From assembly GCA_905250115.1 (NCBI GenBank), contig CAJNOI010000025.1:236755-300754 (forward strand): a stretch of 64,000 nt of DNA. The letters run 5' to 3'. Numbering within the stretch: position 1 is the stretch's first letter; each line of letters begins with the position of its first letter. Shown piece after piece: positions 12,040-24,233 of the stretch. This stretch comes from Adineta steineri (taxonomy: Eukaryota > Rotifera > Eurotatoria > Adinetida > Adinetidae). The position numbers and the translations under genes are program-made. The notes below the pieces were generated by a model that did no database searches, was not told the DNA's origin, and saw nothing but the letters and a program-made list of their open reading frames with translations.

Positions 12040-13093
12040 ATTTTTATTTGTTTTCGATATCACAGAGTTGTTTCTAAAAACGAAAAACGAAATATAGATC
12101 GCTTAATGACTGAATATTATAGATAAGATAAAAAATGATGTAGATGTCTGTAGATGAGGATATGGATATTACAATATCTCTCATTAAAATATTTACTTTT
12201 GCCTTTGATCATTCATATTTTGAAGACAAAATGAACAATAAGATGAAAACGTGGATCTATAGAATTCATTAGCTCGTCGCTGGTGGATTAATCGATACAA
12301 ACTCATATAAACTCATTCTTGATATACTATTGCTAAATTTTTTTTTGAATAAATGCTTATTCTTGACGCGTGAAACAAATGAAAGGGAACTACACAATAC
12401 TGTGATAATCTGCGTCAACGACGTAGTTCGTGTCATATCTATACTCTTACCTGTATATTTACAAAAAACAGTGTATTTAAATAGTATTTATTTTCATGTT
12501 ATTCTTCGTAGCATACCTATTTCTTCTTACTTAGCTATAATAACATGGTTTCTAAAGAAAAAAACTACATTCAAAATTATTATATCGTGTGTCTTGTAAA
12601 TAAGATTGCAAATATACAACGTATAGCAGTAAAGTGAAGAAGCCATAGAGCTATGTTTGTAAATGGTAAAAACGAACTGAAGCCGTATTTCAAATTATTC
12701 ATCGATGGCGTTGAATAAAACAGAGACTAATAAATTTGGTCAAAAATGAATAGTCACCGATCTTTTTTAATATACTTGCAAAGTCAAGAGGATTATAATA
12801 ACGGCATATACACACACAGTATCAAAGATTTACAATTGACTATCAAACAATCCATCGAGGATGAGACTGTGATAGACAAAAACCGACACCTAAAAACTAG
12901 CATCCTACTAATCAATGTTTTATCTTGATAGATAATACATGTACAATCAAAATCTTTATACAGATAATTTCTTCCGACTAGTTTTATTTTTGTATTTTAT
13001 TATCACGATTGTTATTATGAAAGATAAATTGAGAAAGATTTTGTGAGTGATGTATCATCAACGTCAATGGTGCATGCATAGATGAAATAAAAA
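12040..13093. other. Intergenic between two channel genes
   Basis: 1 kb holding the promoter side of the first channel gene and the 3' side of the second. Short open stretches on the plus strand (12330-12599, 12746-12928) have no recognisable domain and I do not call them. Confidence 0.55.
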
Positions 13094-14720
13094 CTAATAT
13101 TTTCTCTCATTTATAGTATCTGTCATTGGTGTAACGATGGAACTTCGTTTGGTCTTGTAACCGTAGAGATAATGACGTACGAATCGATAGACAAGTTCGC
13201 ATAGTTCAATGACACTCAAGACGCTCAGTCCGATCCATCTAAATATATTAGAATGATTAATGAATGCAGAAGAGAAAGATTTTTACTTACAAGCCTGTTT
13301 GCCCACCAATTGCAGAAAAAGTATCGATTATTGATAATTTGGCTTCTTGATTATATTCGATAGTATACTTACTACCGCATGATACAGCCAGTTTCAAATA
13401 ATTTCTGTCTAGATAATAATCAAAACGTTGCGCAAAGTCGCTGGGAAATAAGACACTAGTGTTGTACTGTCCACTAAGTAGCATTTCATTCCAATATTCT
13501 CTGTCTCCTTGGGATGGAGCTCCTTGCGCACCGAGGTTAGTTTGAAAATCGATGTGATTACATTGAGAAGCACATCGTGAACACCACTTTGCTAGAAGAT
13601 TATCATCAGCCGATAATTGTTGTTTGGCACGAAATACGCATGCCGGTTGATCAGTAAATGTGTTACAAAAATCAGCCGAGACAAGAATACCATCAATTGT
13701 AAACACCTTGCGAGCATAAAATGGTATAGGAAATATACATGAACATTGCGAAAAGATATAAGATTGTTGACATAGTTCCAAACATAAAGATTCAGAATAG
13801 GCGACTTCAGTCGAAGCCGTGGGATCGATAAATGTTGACGCATAGAGAGCACGTAAATCGTCACTAACATACGATGTACAATTTGTGTACGGAGCTGGTA
13901 AGAATGTTCTTTCACTCTTCTGATAGGTAATCAAATGAGATGCACCCGGCTGCAGATAGAGACCTGTTTCAGTAGGTACTGGAAGTTCATCATTATCATG
14001 CAAAGTAACGACGAGACCTATATCGAACCATCTACTAGGAAAAAAGAGTTCTTGTGGTAAGTAGAACGACATTAATAAGCCCTCTTGCACCACAATAGTA
14101 TCACCATAATCACTGACAGTGAAGACCTTTTCTGATGACTTCCAATTAAATGTAAAACAATTGCCCATAGTTGGTGATATCGATGGTGTAAATACATTAG
14201 AACAATTAATTCCATTATACGTACATTCAAGTAAGAAATCACTTAGTTGAAAACCAATTGATACTAATTCTTTAGTTTGATTTCGACTGAATAAATCAGT
14301 AATCAATGGTATAAGAAGTGAATTAAGAATAGTTTGATTGAATGTTGTATTCGGTGACATCAGTCGATAGAAATAAGAAATCAATGATGCGTTTATCGTG
14401 TCATAGCGATAAGCATTTCCACTACAAATAGTGACAGCAGGAAATGCCATGTGCCGATCGAGTCGAATTTCAACTTTTGTTTGTGTTGGATAGGCAAAAT
14501 ACTGTAAAATAGCCGATATGACAAAATACAACATGATGCCGGATGCAACCGTGAATGTAAAGATCCAAAAATTTCGATTGTATTTGGAATAAGCACGGCC
14601 CACACTGCGTAATCCATGCGTTGAAGCTGTCAACAGATAATCGAGAACAATCGATCGCCGACGTTGTTCCACAAAGTGCTTTGTATTGGCTGAACCCACG
14701 ATATTGTCTATCATTTGCAT
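13094..14720 (-). CDS. DEG/ENaC (amiloride-sensitive) ion channel 2
   Basis: Exons 14720-13291 and 13238-13094 join in phase to 524 residues. The second exon carries the pore helix and tail: LWIGLSVLSVIELCELVYRF with the G-L-S selectivity filter. It ends at TAG 13094-13096. The first exon has TM1 (FWIFTFTVASGIMLYFVIS), FPAVTICSGNAYRYD, and a cysteine-rich ectodomain (CLELCQQSYIFSQCSC, CSRCASQC). It shares the STHGLRSVGRAYSKYNR-type juxtamembrane region with the neighbouring channel gene (STHGIPGIARSESIHNR), so the two are old tandem duplicates. Its introns are fewer, with only the TM2 junction in common. It acts as a membrane cation channel; the gating stimulus is unknown. Confidence 0.88.
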
Positions 14721-15929
14721 ACTTAAACTCTTTCAATATATGTATATAGATACTGCCATAGTTTCGATTACTTTCTACTTCTTTAAATGATATTCATGTA
14801 CATCGATGAGAAAGCATACAACGGAAATTAAAGGTGTCAATTTCATCTTCCGTTTGCTTCCTAAAAGAAAATTGTAAGTGACGTCCCTAGCAGTAGTCCT
14901 ACACCGGAACATATATGCTTGTGTTATTATTTTAATAGATGTTTTTCATTAAAGAAAACGTTTTGTAAAGAGAAAAATTTCAAGGAATATTCATATTCAG
15001 AAACTAGCGATGACTAGTAAAGGAAAGAATCATTCGCAGATTTCATTACGTCAAGAGTCTGAGTGAAATCACTTGTTATTGATCTTGATTGCTACCGCCT
15101 CAATGAAGAAAAAACAAGACTTCATCTACTTCAAAATGTTTTTGAAGTACGAAGGGAGTACAAGAAAGTACGAAGGGAGTACGAAAGTATCAATTTTTCC
15201 CTCTTGAGTCTTCATCGAAAACGACATATTAATTAAACTACTATAGCATGCTGGCATCTGAATTATTTGATAGCATTATGAAATAAAGAATTATGATTTA
15301 TAAACAATTTCTATATAGGATTGATGTTGCACAATGTAGACTAGCGTGTAAAATGATCACGACTTTATCATTCAACAATTGAATTGTTGCAGCCTCATGC
15401 TGATGATGAACTTATTTTAAAAACTATACTATTTAATAGCAAAAATTCAATTAAAAGTATGAATAGTTAACTGTGCCTAACAGTATTCAAATACTCTATG
15501 TAATCTTACACAATTTGTGTCTAGAATCCCAAGAGAATAGGAGTTAATCAACGTACTCTGTCGGTTTTTTCTTGAGTCTCTCTCAGACAAAAAAAAACAA
15601 TCTTTTACCAATTGATTTTTTCGATACCTAATAAACTCTTTTGTAAATGATCGTGCTTTTCACGTTGCATCATGTGGTATATTCTGTTTTTTTCCGCGAA
15701 AAGAACGTATTAGATGATAAAAAGACGTAGTAGAAAAAAAGGTAGTTCTTTTTGTTCGCAGAGTGTTTCTCTCATATGCAGACACTGGTATATAGATAAA
15801 AAGACAAACATTAATGATAAGATAATTGTACGTAAGCGCGTTTCTTCAACATAAAAGCAACACAAAAGAATATTTACGTATATCTTACCTGTTCTTTAGA
15901 ATTACTATAAAAAAATAAACGTAACTATA
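14721..15929. other. Divergent intergenic region
   Basis: Lies between two genes pointing away from each other, so it holds both promoters. A short direct repeat is at 15145-15187. Nothing else was recognised. Confidence 0.55.
15145..15187. repeat. Two-copy short tandem repeat
   Basis: The 15-mer GTACGAAGGGAGTAC occurs twice, about 21 bases apart. Confidence 0.7.
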
Positions 15930-18611
15930 ATGGCAGATCAACCATACCAATGTTTCCGTTTCAAAGACTCCGAATATAAAGTTCCGATTCAACCTATTGA
16001 CGGTGAATCGTTTGTTCTTTTGGATGACATTCATGGTAGAACTGGGTACAAAGGTGAATCTTTTTCCTGTAAGAGTAATCCTGTGCGTTTTGTACGTAAC
16101 AATCGTTATGAACGAGAAATACCTCTACGAATTCCAGCTATGCCTAATTCCATCATTGATTGTGATATAGTGGAAGGTATGATAGGTGTTACAACTATTC
16201 ACAATAAACTAGATCGTTTGCAAAAAAGTGTTGAACGAATAGATGAAAAAGTAGATAAAATAGATTTAGACATGGAAATATTGAAGAAAAAAGCTGATGC
16301 TCTCCTTCGACAAACATTTCAGCTGGCAGAATTTACTGTTCCTCGTCTTTTCATTATTTTACCTGATACAACAAGTAAATTGAAGCAAATGAATCGATTT
16401 CGAAACTGCTTTCGTTTATTCTTCTTTTGTGAACATGAAGAACAATGTCATTTGGCATTTCACGATGGTTATGAGCTCGATCAACCAGGAAAATTTATAC
16501 AGAAGTATGGACCTTATTTGAAAAACATGATCACTGTTGTTAATGTAGCACTTACTGTAAGCGGTGTTCTAATACCACAGTTAGGTCATGTAGCATCGGG
16601 AATTTACATACCTGAGGTTCTACGTGACAAAAGATTTTTGACAAATTTCCAAGAAAAACTTAAGCCATTATCTGCAATGTTAGATGAACATATTCCTTCC
16701 AGTCAACTGGATTCATTACGAAATATGACTTTGGAAGGTGCTGATTTACGACAAATGGAAAGCTTTCTACAAAAGAAAGATATTCATCGAACATTAGGCA
16801 ATTTGTATCGATCGACACGAGAAGATGGTAGTGTTCGATGGGTATGTCTACATCATTATAATAAATTCTATTGTAATGAAAAAAGCAAACAATTACGAAA
16901 ACAATTTCGTACACAAGGTGGTATAATACAAGGTGACGAAATGACGATTAACGAAATCGGTATGAAGAATATTGATGAACTATTAAATATTATCAGTCAA
17001 GGATTACATCTAGTGAAGTTAACTCTACGTGATTGCAAAATACGTGAGTCAACATTCGATAAGTTTCTTATTCTGATTGGTGATCGTCAACACATCAAGT
17101 ATTTCGAATTAGATTCGATTACTATATCATCTTTTATTAGCCTCACAATTACACATCGTGACATAATTAAAAAGCTAGAAAAAACTGTAAATAAATGTGA
17201 ACATCTGACTATTACATACATCGTTAAATATCCCAAAGATAAATCTACTTCTGATCTGGATCTATTCGATTTTGGTCTTAAACAATCGACTGAAAGATTA
17301 CTACTTCACGTGTATACACACGATGATGGAAAGAAGATAGCACTTTACAATCTAAATAAATCTGATATACTTCGAATAATCAAATCTCTTGAACAAAATC
17401 AAACAATTACCAACTGTTCAATTAATCAATTCGATCGAGAGATAAGCAATGCTCTTCAAATCAATAACACGATTACTCATCTGACAATATCTTCAATTCA
17501 ATTCGATGATAAACTGATCGTTGATTTACAACAATTCATATTAAAAAAACCTTGTCTACGTGCATTACGATTTCTCTTATGTGAAAATTTGTTATTGTTA
17601 ATTAGAATGCTTAGCCAAGCGTTAGTCAAACATGAGACATTAGAAGTATTAGCTTTAAATAATATTTCTATTAGCAAACAAGTAACTGAATTAGCCACGA
17701 TGTTGAAAAAAAATGATCATTTGACTGAACTTAATCTTACTTTGGATACTGGTATTGATATGCAAACATTAATCAATGTTTCCGATGCATTGAAAGCCAA
17801 TCAATCATTAGAAATATTGAAATTAATAAGAATACGCGGTGGAGGTACTCAACATATTTCTAATATTAATCTTTTTGAATTATTCTGCGAGAAAACATCC
17901 ATTAAAAAATTAGCATTGGGTTTTTATGAATACAAACCAAAAATTAGTCTATTTCGTGAAGTCATTCAAAGTCCTGATACTCTTCAAAATCTTACTTTAA
18001 ATAATTGTAATATACTTGCAAGTAAAACATTCAATAGTACGTCTTCTATTATTATTAGTGAGAGTTTGGTTAGTCTGTCTTTACATTGCTGTGAATTACC
18101 ATTCGACGAGGCTATTCATCTTTTCCGAGGTCTCGTGAAAAACAAAACATTGGCAGCATTATCACTTAGTAATATGTACATTCCATCTGGTACAAGTGAT
18201 ACTAATCTCTCCGTCGAATGGGCCAAAATGATTGAACAAAATACTGGACTAAGAAAAATTACATATTCCCATGGAAGATTAGGAAATCAAGCAGCTAAAT
18301 TGATAGGCGAAGCATTGTTAAACAATACAACCTTACAAGAATTAAATATCAGTTTCAATCGAATAGGTTACGATGGTGCTGTTGCATTGACGCAGGCACT
18401 TAAAACTAATAAAGCATTGCTGTTGCTCAATATTCGAGATAATAATATTGAAGATAATGGTGTAAAACAAGTTCTTGAAATTTTACAAAGCAATACAACA
18501 TTACAATACTTAAATATTCTTCATCAATCAGATTCGAAGGATTACTCAACATCATTCAACAGGGAAAAAGAAGATTTATTGAATGCTAATGAATTTATAG
18601 AGATCCACTAA
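15930..18611 (+). CDS. LRR protein with fungal-like N-terminal module
   Basis: 893 residues in a single exon, with no signal peptide. Residues 1-80 form a globular start. A short coiled coil follows at about 90-130 (IHNKLDRLQKSVERIDEKVDKI). A conserved block at about 128-225 carries FTVPRLFIILPD, CFRLFFFCEHEE, HLAFHDGYELDQPGKF and KYGPYLKNM. From memory this order (coiled coil, PRLFIVLP, FRL-F-CE, HEGYD, KYGP) is typical of a large protein family in Mucoromycota and Mortierella fungi. The C-terminal 500 residues are ribonuclease-inhibitor-type leucine-rich repeats, clearest near 790-865 (TTLQELNISFNRIGYDGAVAL). LRRs bind proteins; the role is unknown, with recognition or immune-like sensing only a guess. 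AATAAA is at 18843-18848. An acquired origin is possible. Confidence 0.8.
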   Translation: MADQPYQCFRFKDSEYKVPIQPIDGESFVLLDDIHGRTGYKGESFSCKSNPVRFVRNNRYEREIPLRIPAMPNSIIDCDIVEGMIGVTTIHNKLDRLQKSVERIDEKVDKIDLDMEILKKKADALLRQTFQLAEFTVPRLFIILPDTTSKLKQMNRFRNCFRLFFFCEHEEQCHLAFHDGYELDQPGKFIQKYGPYLKNMITVVNVALTVSGVLIPQLGHVASGIYIPEVLRDKRFLTNFQEKLKPLSAMLDEHIPSSQLDSLRNMTLEGADLRQMESFLQKKDIHRTLGNLYRSTREDGSVRWVCLHHYNKFYCNEKSKQLRKQFRTQGGIIQGDEMTINEIGMKNIDELLNIISQGLHLVKLTLRDCKIRESTFDKFLILIGDRQHIKYFELDSITISSFISLTITHRDIIKKLEKTVNKCEHLTITYIVKYPKDKSTSDLDLFDFGLKQSTERLLLHVYTHDDGKKIALYNLNKSDILRIIKSLEQNQTITNCSINQFDREISNALQINNTITHLTISSIQFDDKLIVDLQQFILKKPCLRALRFLLCENLLLLIRMLSQALVKHETLEVLALNNISISKQVTELATMLKKNDHLTELNLTLDTGIDMQTLINVSDALKANQSLEILKLIRIRGGGTQHISNINLFELFCEKTSIKKLALGFYEYKPKISLFREVIQSPDTLQNLTLNNCNILASKTFNSTSSIIISESLVSLSLHCCELPFDEAIHLFRGLVKNKTLAALSLSNMYIPSGTSDTNLSVEWAKMIEQNTGLRKITYSHGRLGNQAAKLIGEALLNNTTLQELNISFNRIGYDGAVALTQALKTNKALLLLNIRDNNIEDNGVKQVLEILQSNTTLQYLNILHQSDSKDYSTSFNREKEDLLNANEFIEIH

Positions 18612-19658
18612 TGTTAACCGAAAGGACTGTGCTGCTTTCCGTTCTGTCTATATTATACTTCTCTAAACGAAACTTACGTCATGATTTTGTATGAATTTAC
18701 AGAAATTTTCTTTTTAATTGTAACTGAGGGTGTGCGTATAAATATTAGTTGACGTTTACACTCATATCTACTATTGAAACCATAGCATTTAATGTTTTTT
18801 TTTTTTTCATTTATATCATATCATTTATTGATGAATGTATCTAATAAATAATGAATATTGATTTATTTGATTTTTTCATCGTGAAATGCTAGATTTCATC
18901 GTTCAAATAAGGTATGATGATATATTATCAGGTTTTAGTTATATGGATATCAATAAAGTACACTATATATTGCTGATGTGATGATATCGTATAAATCGAT
19001 ATTTTTTGAATAATTCAGGAATGAGATCAATAAGAAAGTTGTAATTTAATCATATTCATGATATCTCTTACTTTGATACTATATAACAATATATACAAAA
19101 GTTCATTTCAATCCTTTAACTCATTACACCATCCTTTAACTCGATTTGTTTCAAATAATTGATTATTCCATTGTATTTCACGCAACTCTAACATGACAAG
19201 TTTTTTCTTCCAACTAAACTATAATTCATTGTTTTCAAATTAACTTATTCAGTCGCAATCAAATCAAACAGATATTTATGAAAAAGTCATCTGGATGAAT
19301 ATCAGAGAACGTATTGAAACTCTTGATTTTTCTGAGTTTCTGCTTGAAAAATGTATAATCGCTAAATTTAATAGACATTTTTAATTTGAATTGAATTGAA
19401 GTAAAGCTATAACTATAGAAAATTCTTTTCTATTCAGTTCAATTCAGTTAATAGATTTATGAGCTGAATTGAGTTGCTTAAGCTTGTTTTTAGGGAAGAG
19501 TTTAGATAATAATATTATACCCTATGGAACATGTTCTATTTTTGAATGGTTACCTTTGATCATTCATCTAACGTCAAACTAGACATGAATACAAAAGACA
19601 TGTCTTGTCTATTTCAAAGAATATGTTTATCTATTATGAATTGCATCCGCTTTATATA
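18612..19658. other. Intergenic up to assembly gap
   Basis: Contains the LRR gene polyadenylation signal (18843-18848), an imperfect GGGTGTGCG...TTACACTC palindrome at 18724-18775 and a doubled CCTTTAACTC at 19113-19142. No gene seen. Confidence 0.55.
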
Positions 19659-19758
19659 NNNNNNNNNNNNNNNNNNNNNNNNNNNNNNNNNNNNNNNNNN
19701 NNNNNNNNNNNNNNNNNNNNNNNNNNNNNNNNNNNNNNNNNNNNNNNNNNNNNNNNNN
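19659..19758. other. Assembly gap of 100 N
   Basis: Exactly 100 N, the usual placeholder for a scaffold join of unknown size. Confidence 0.99.
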
Positions 19759-21533
19759 AAAAAACGACAGAGAAGTAGAATATCGGTCCATCATTATCAG
19801 TGACTAGGGATCTCTTCTGTTTTTCTTTTCTTTTTTTTTTATACTAAAAGGGAGAAAGAGAGAGAGAGAAAGAACATCGAAGAAAATGACTTGTCTATCC
19901 GTTATCATTCGATAGATCAAATTTCGTACTCATCAGAAAGCGGTGTATCCTCTTCGTTGCATTTCATGTTTACATTCGTTTCGTAACACATAGATGTAAA
20001 TGTGTATGTATGCGAGCACCATTACTAGTCAATCAGAGAAAAAAAAGAAGAAGAAGAAGAAGAGGATATCTCTATATTTGACATTTGGTCAAAATCGAAG
20101 GTTGCTGTTACTTTTCTTCTTTTCATTGATTTTTTTTTGTTATCGCTATCAATCGAACAAAGGAGACATGTATTCAAATGTATGTATATGAACATTCTTT
20201 TTTCTTCTCTCATTTTTTTTAATCCCAATACTATTGCTGCCAATCTTCATTCACTTGTATATCCTTCTTTCTTTTTTTTTTCTTTTTTATGTATGTGAAC
20301 GCACAAGCATTTTTCATCGATGAGGTTTTTTTGTTCGTTCTGATGATATACGACGGGAGACGAGGGAAAAACTGAATGTGTGTGTTCACTACTCCAAGAT
20401 ATGAGACGAAGACAGACATAAAGAAAGAAATGGGTAGACTCTCTCTCTCTCTCTCTCTTTTTTTATGTTTTTTTTCTGAACTTTCTGTCTCGAGCACAAA
20501 AAAGATAGACGATGACGACCGGCGAGGAAATATGAGGCAGCATCGACTGAGAATAGAAGTGAACGACAACGACAAAAGATGGATATAGAGATATGTGCTA
20601 GATGAGAAATGTTCATCTTTTTCTTGTGCTTCGTCTTTTTTCTTTGTGAACTATGCGACATATATATATTTATATATATATATATATAAACTATCCGCAT
20701 TGATGAGAAAAAAGGATAGAATGAGAGAAACCTATATCCTCTTATTTTGAGTATGATAAAAATAAACTCGTGTTGTGATAGAGTTATATATATCCAAATA
20801 GAAAATGAAGAAAATTAGGTATGTAACAAAAGATGATGATAACCATCATCACATCATGAATATTTGTTGAAAAAAAATGTAATCAATATTTATAAGCGTA
20901 CGACTTGTTAAATTGTTTGTTCGATATATATTTATCTTGGTCTGGTCTTTCGTGTTCACTACCATCATCATCATCATTCATTCATTCGAACGTGATACAT
21001 ATAAATAGTTGAGAACAAGAGAAAAATAAAAAAACATGAGAGAACAGGTTATCTTCTAACTTGAATTTAATATGCAGCACCAGCCGTATATGTTCGATAG
21101 GAGAGTAAGCAGATGGTACGTATAAAAAAAAAAGAAGAAAAATGTGCTATGTGCGTGTGTCATTTGTATGTATAGTAAAAAAAATCTATCAGAGAAGTAA
21201 GAGAATATCAAACTTTAAATAACTATTTTTAATGATTATTTCGAATAGTTTAAAAGGTCAGTATATAGTATAAATGAAAAACCAATTTTTATCTTATCTT
21301 TGTTCTTTTCACATATTGACGTTGAATGAGGACAAAAGGATGAGCTCTATTCTCATGTATATATCACGCAATTTGTCATCCGATGTCTCGTCAAGTAAAT
21401 ACTATAATGTATTGAAAAAAGAAGCGAGAGAGAGAGAGAGATACTTTTATTTGTATGCTTAAGATATTATGTTGTCTCTTCATGTCTTCTAGATTTCTTT
21501 TATTTGCGTGAGTGTGTATTTGTATATAAAACA
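19759..21533. repeat. Low-complexity purine/pyrimidine-rich region
   Basis: Rich in GA and CT simple repeats: GAGAGAGAGA near 19856 and 21428, a CT run at 20439-20459, a TA run near 20661-20690, and many A or T homopolymers. This is the 5' region of the DUF3504 gene. Open frames here are by-products of low complexity. A pyrimidine-rich stretch ending in CTAG at 21490 may be a splice acceptor in the leader of that gene. Confidence 0.6.
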
Positions 21534-23126
21534 ATGGCTACATCTCTAGCTGATTTTCATCAAATGATAAAATTATTTGGTGCTGATACAGATGAAATGA
21601 ATGTTCCAACAGTTACTGATGAACCTGAAGATGATGAAGATGATGATAATGAAACTGAATTACAACTTGATGAAGAATCTTCACCTATATCAAGTGGTGA
21701 AGAAGAAATAATTAAAGATGATCAACAACCAATATCAACTAAACCTATATCATCAGCTGCGGCTGCTGCACGTTTATCACGTTTAGCAAATCAACGTATG
21801 GATTCCAATCGTTTTTTAATATGTTCCGGAACAAATTCTTATAATACAATACGTAAAACAAAACATGAAGTACGTCGTTTTGCATTATATTTAGAAGATA
21901 CATTCAATGAAAAAACTCCTATTGATGAATTAAAACCTGAACAATTATGTACATATTTAAAACATTATTTTGGTAATGTTCGTAAAGCTGATAATACAGA
22001 ATATGAACCTGATACATTAAGAAGTTTTATGTTATCAATTGAACGTTATTTAAAATCTCGTAAATATTCATATAATATACTTGAATCACCTGTTTTTGCT
22101 CCATGTCGAGAAGTTATACAAGAAAAACGTGATACATGGGCTAAACCAATGAAAAATATAAGTAATTCAAAAGTTGAAGCATTTACATCCGAACATGAAT
22201 TATTACTTCGTCAGATGAATATTATAACACGTGATACACCAGATGGTTTATTACTTGAATTATTAATAAATAATTCAAAATATTTTGATCAACGTGGTAA
22301 TGAATCAACAATAAATCGTTCATTATTATGGGGTGATTTAGAAATTAAGACTGATACAGCAACATCAAATGAATATGTTGAATATAAACGTTCAACAACA
22401 AATTTACGTGCATATGCAAATCCATCACAACCAAATCAATGTCCTGTTGCTAGTTTACGTCTTATGATTTATCATCGTCCAACACAATGTTCAAATGCAG
22501 ATGCACCATTTTATCTTGTACCACGAACAACAACTGATCAACGTGTTTGGTATAAAACAATACGTGCTGGACGTCATCGATTAGATTTATTAATTCAACA
22601 ATCTATGCAAAAAGCAAATATAAGTGGAAAATTTTCATGTATGAGTTTACGTAAAGGTAAAATAAAAGGTTTACTTATTCCATCAACAAATTCTGAATTA
22701 CTTGATCTATCATCATCAAATCCAACAAAAAAAATCAAACGAGAACAACAACAACAACAACAATCGATAACAAATTCATCTTCAGTTATAATTAAACCAA
22801 TTGATACAATTCTTCCATTACAACCATCAGAAAATCATCATGATGATATACAATCACCAATATCATTAAATAATAAACGTAAATTAACATCAAATGATAC
22901 ATTTCATGCACTTTATTCAGCTGCACATTTAAAGTCTTCCCGACAATCAAAAATAAATCTTTTACGAAAATATCTTGAAGAAACACTTGGTCTTGTTGAA
23001 TTTCTTACTTTATATGAATATTTAAGTCGAAATTCTTATATTAAATTACAAGGTACACCTATTGAACATTATGAACATATTTTACCTGTTTTACTTACAT
23101 TACTTATGCTAGAAAATACTGCATAA
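21534..23126 (+). CDS. DUF3504 Crypton-derived domesticated protein
   Basis: 530 residues in one exon. The start is ATG 21534 (MATSLADF), because the longer in-frame reading has no earlier ATG. An acidic N-terminus (to about 70) is followed by a helical core-binding-like part (KTKHEVRRFALYLEDTF, TLRSFMLSIERYLKSRKYSY). Next comes a DUF3504 segment (GLLLELLINNSKYFDQRGN, YVEYKRST, CPVASLRLMIYHRP, FYLVP, MSLRKGK). DUF3504 is the tyrosine-recombinase domain left by Crypton transposons in host genes such as QRICH1, KIAA1958 and ZMYM2-4. The Arg of QRG is kept. The HxxR motif reads MSLR, so its His is gone, and no nucleophile Tyr region follows. A poly-Gln stretch and a helical C-terminus (LRKYLEETLGLVEFLTLYEY) replace it. 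Hence a domesticated, catalytically dead, probably nuclear DNA-binding protein. Confidence 0.75.
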   Translation: MATSLADFHQMIKLFGADTDEMNVPTVTDEPEDDEDDDNETELQLDEESSPISSGEEEIIKDDQQPISTKPISSAAAAARLSRLANQRMDSNRFLICSGTNSYNTIRKTKHEVRRFALYLEDTFNEKTPIDELKPEQLCTYLKHYFGNVRKADNTEYEPDTLRSFMLSIERYLKSRKYSYNILESPVFAPCREVIQEKRDTWAKPMKNISNSKVEAFTSEHELLLRQMNIITRDTPDGLLLELLINNSKYFDQRGNESTINRSLLWGDLEIKTDTATSNEYVEYKRSTTNLRAYANPSQPNQCPVASLRLMIYHRPTQCSNADAPFYLVPRTTTDQRVWYKTIRAGRHRLDLLIQQSMQKANISGKFSCMSLRKGKIKGLLIPSTNSELLDLSSSNPTKKIKREQQQQQQSITNSSSVIIKPIDTILPLQPSENHHDDIQSPISLNNKRKLTSNDTFHALYSAAHLKSSRQSKINLLRKYLEETLGLVEFLTLYEYLSRNSYIKLQGTPIEHYEHILPVLLTLLMLENTA

Positions 23127-24233
23127 AATTAATCGAGTTTTATTCCATATAGTCAATTATTATTCTCAAGTGAAATGATTATATATGTAGAAATGTTCTT
23201 CTAGTCGTTCTTATACTTCTTTTTTTTTTCTTTTTCTCGTTTTTGTTGTGTCATTCCAGTTTCCAAAAGTTTTTTTTTAAATGTTTACGTGTATGTGTGT
23301 TTATGAATGTTTTTGATTTTGTTTTTTTTTTCTTCTCGAAATGAAATATGTATCAGAGATGATAGATGGAGTTTAATAATATACATGTTATTGGCAAAAA
23401 ATTGATAACAATATTATGATTTTTCCAATTTCGATTGATATTGATAGTGAGTTGTCAGGAGAATAATTAATCCGACACTCTTATAGTATGCTGTATGATT
23501 GAGTTGAAATTTGAATGACGGAAATGCTTATGGGATCCTTAGAGTTAGATCTAATCAGTAGCTTCATCATTTCGATTCTATCAATTGGCCGGATCTTTCG
23601 AGATCCGATTGGTATTATCGATTTATAAATATTCTTGGAGGAAAAAGTTGAAAATAATAGCTTATATATATATAATATTTAGATTGATATGATCGATTAG
23701 AGATATTTATTGTAATAACATTTTTGTCTAGGATGATTAGTAAAATATGTTAAAAATTCAATGCATCTCATCGATTAATACAAGTATAACATTGAAATTT
23801 GAATGTCATTATAGAACAAGAGTAGAAAATATCATAATCATATGTACAATTCAAAACTCTAAGGGATACATGACATGTCAATAGTAACACTGTTAACAGA
23901 ATGTGTACTATTTTCAAGCAATTCATATATTAATTACGCAATTAATTAATTCTTGGATATTAGAGAAATTTAATGTAACTTTCAGCACATCAAATTTTGA
24001 AAGTTACAATTTTCCCTTGTGAACAACATTCATAAACAGACGAATGATTGATCTAATTCATATTTTAAATTTCTACTAAACATATTCAAAGAAATAATTT
24101 TTTTCATATTTGTATTTTGTCTTATCATAGAACTTTTTTATGTCGGTTAATATGATTCATATTTGAAGTCATATAGTTAACATGTATATTTTCTTGCAAT
24201 CGGAAAACCAAAACAAAAAATAACAAAAGAAGT
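23127..24233. other. Intergenic between convergent genes
   Basis: The 3' ends of the DUF3504 gene and GNL2 face each other. T-rich tract near 23220-23335; no gene seen. Confidence 0.55.

Noticed and set aside
12330-12599. Plus-strand open frame between the channel genes
   Set aside because: Hydrophobic by AT-richness only; no motif or splice partner.
20025-20700. Several overlapping frames on both strands
   Set aside because: Low-complexity translation (Lys, Ser and Arg-Glu runs) of GA/CT repeats.
23127-24233. Possible extra exon downstream of the DUF3504 gene
   Set aside because: The gene ends in a clean stop and the region is T-rich without coding signal.
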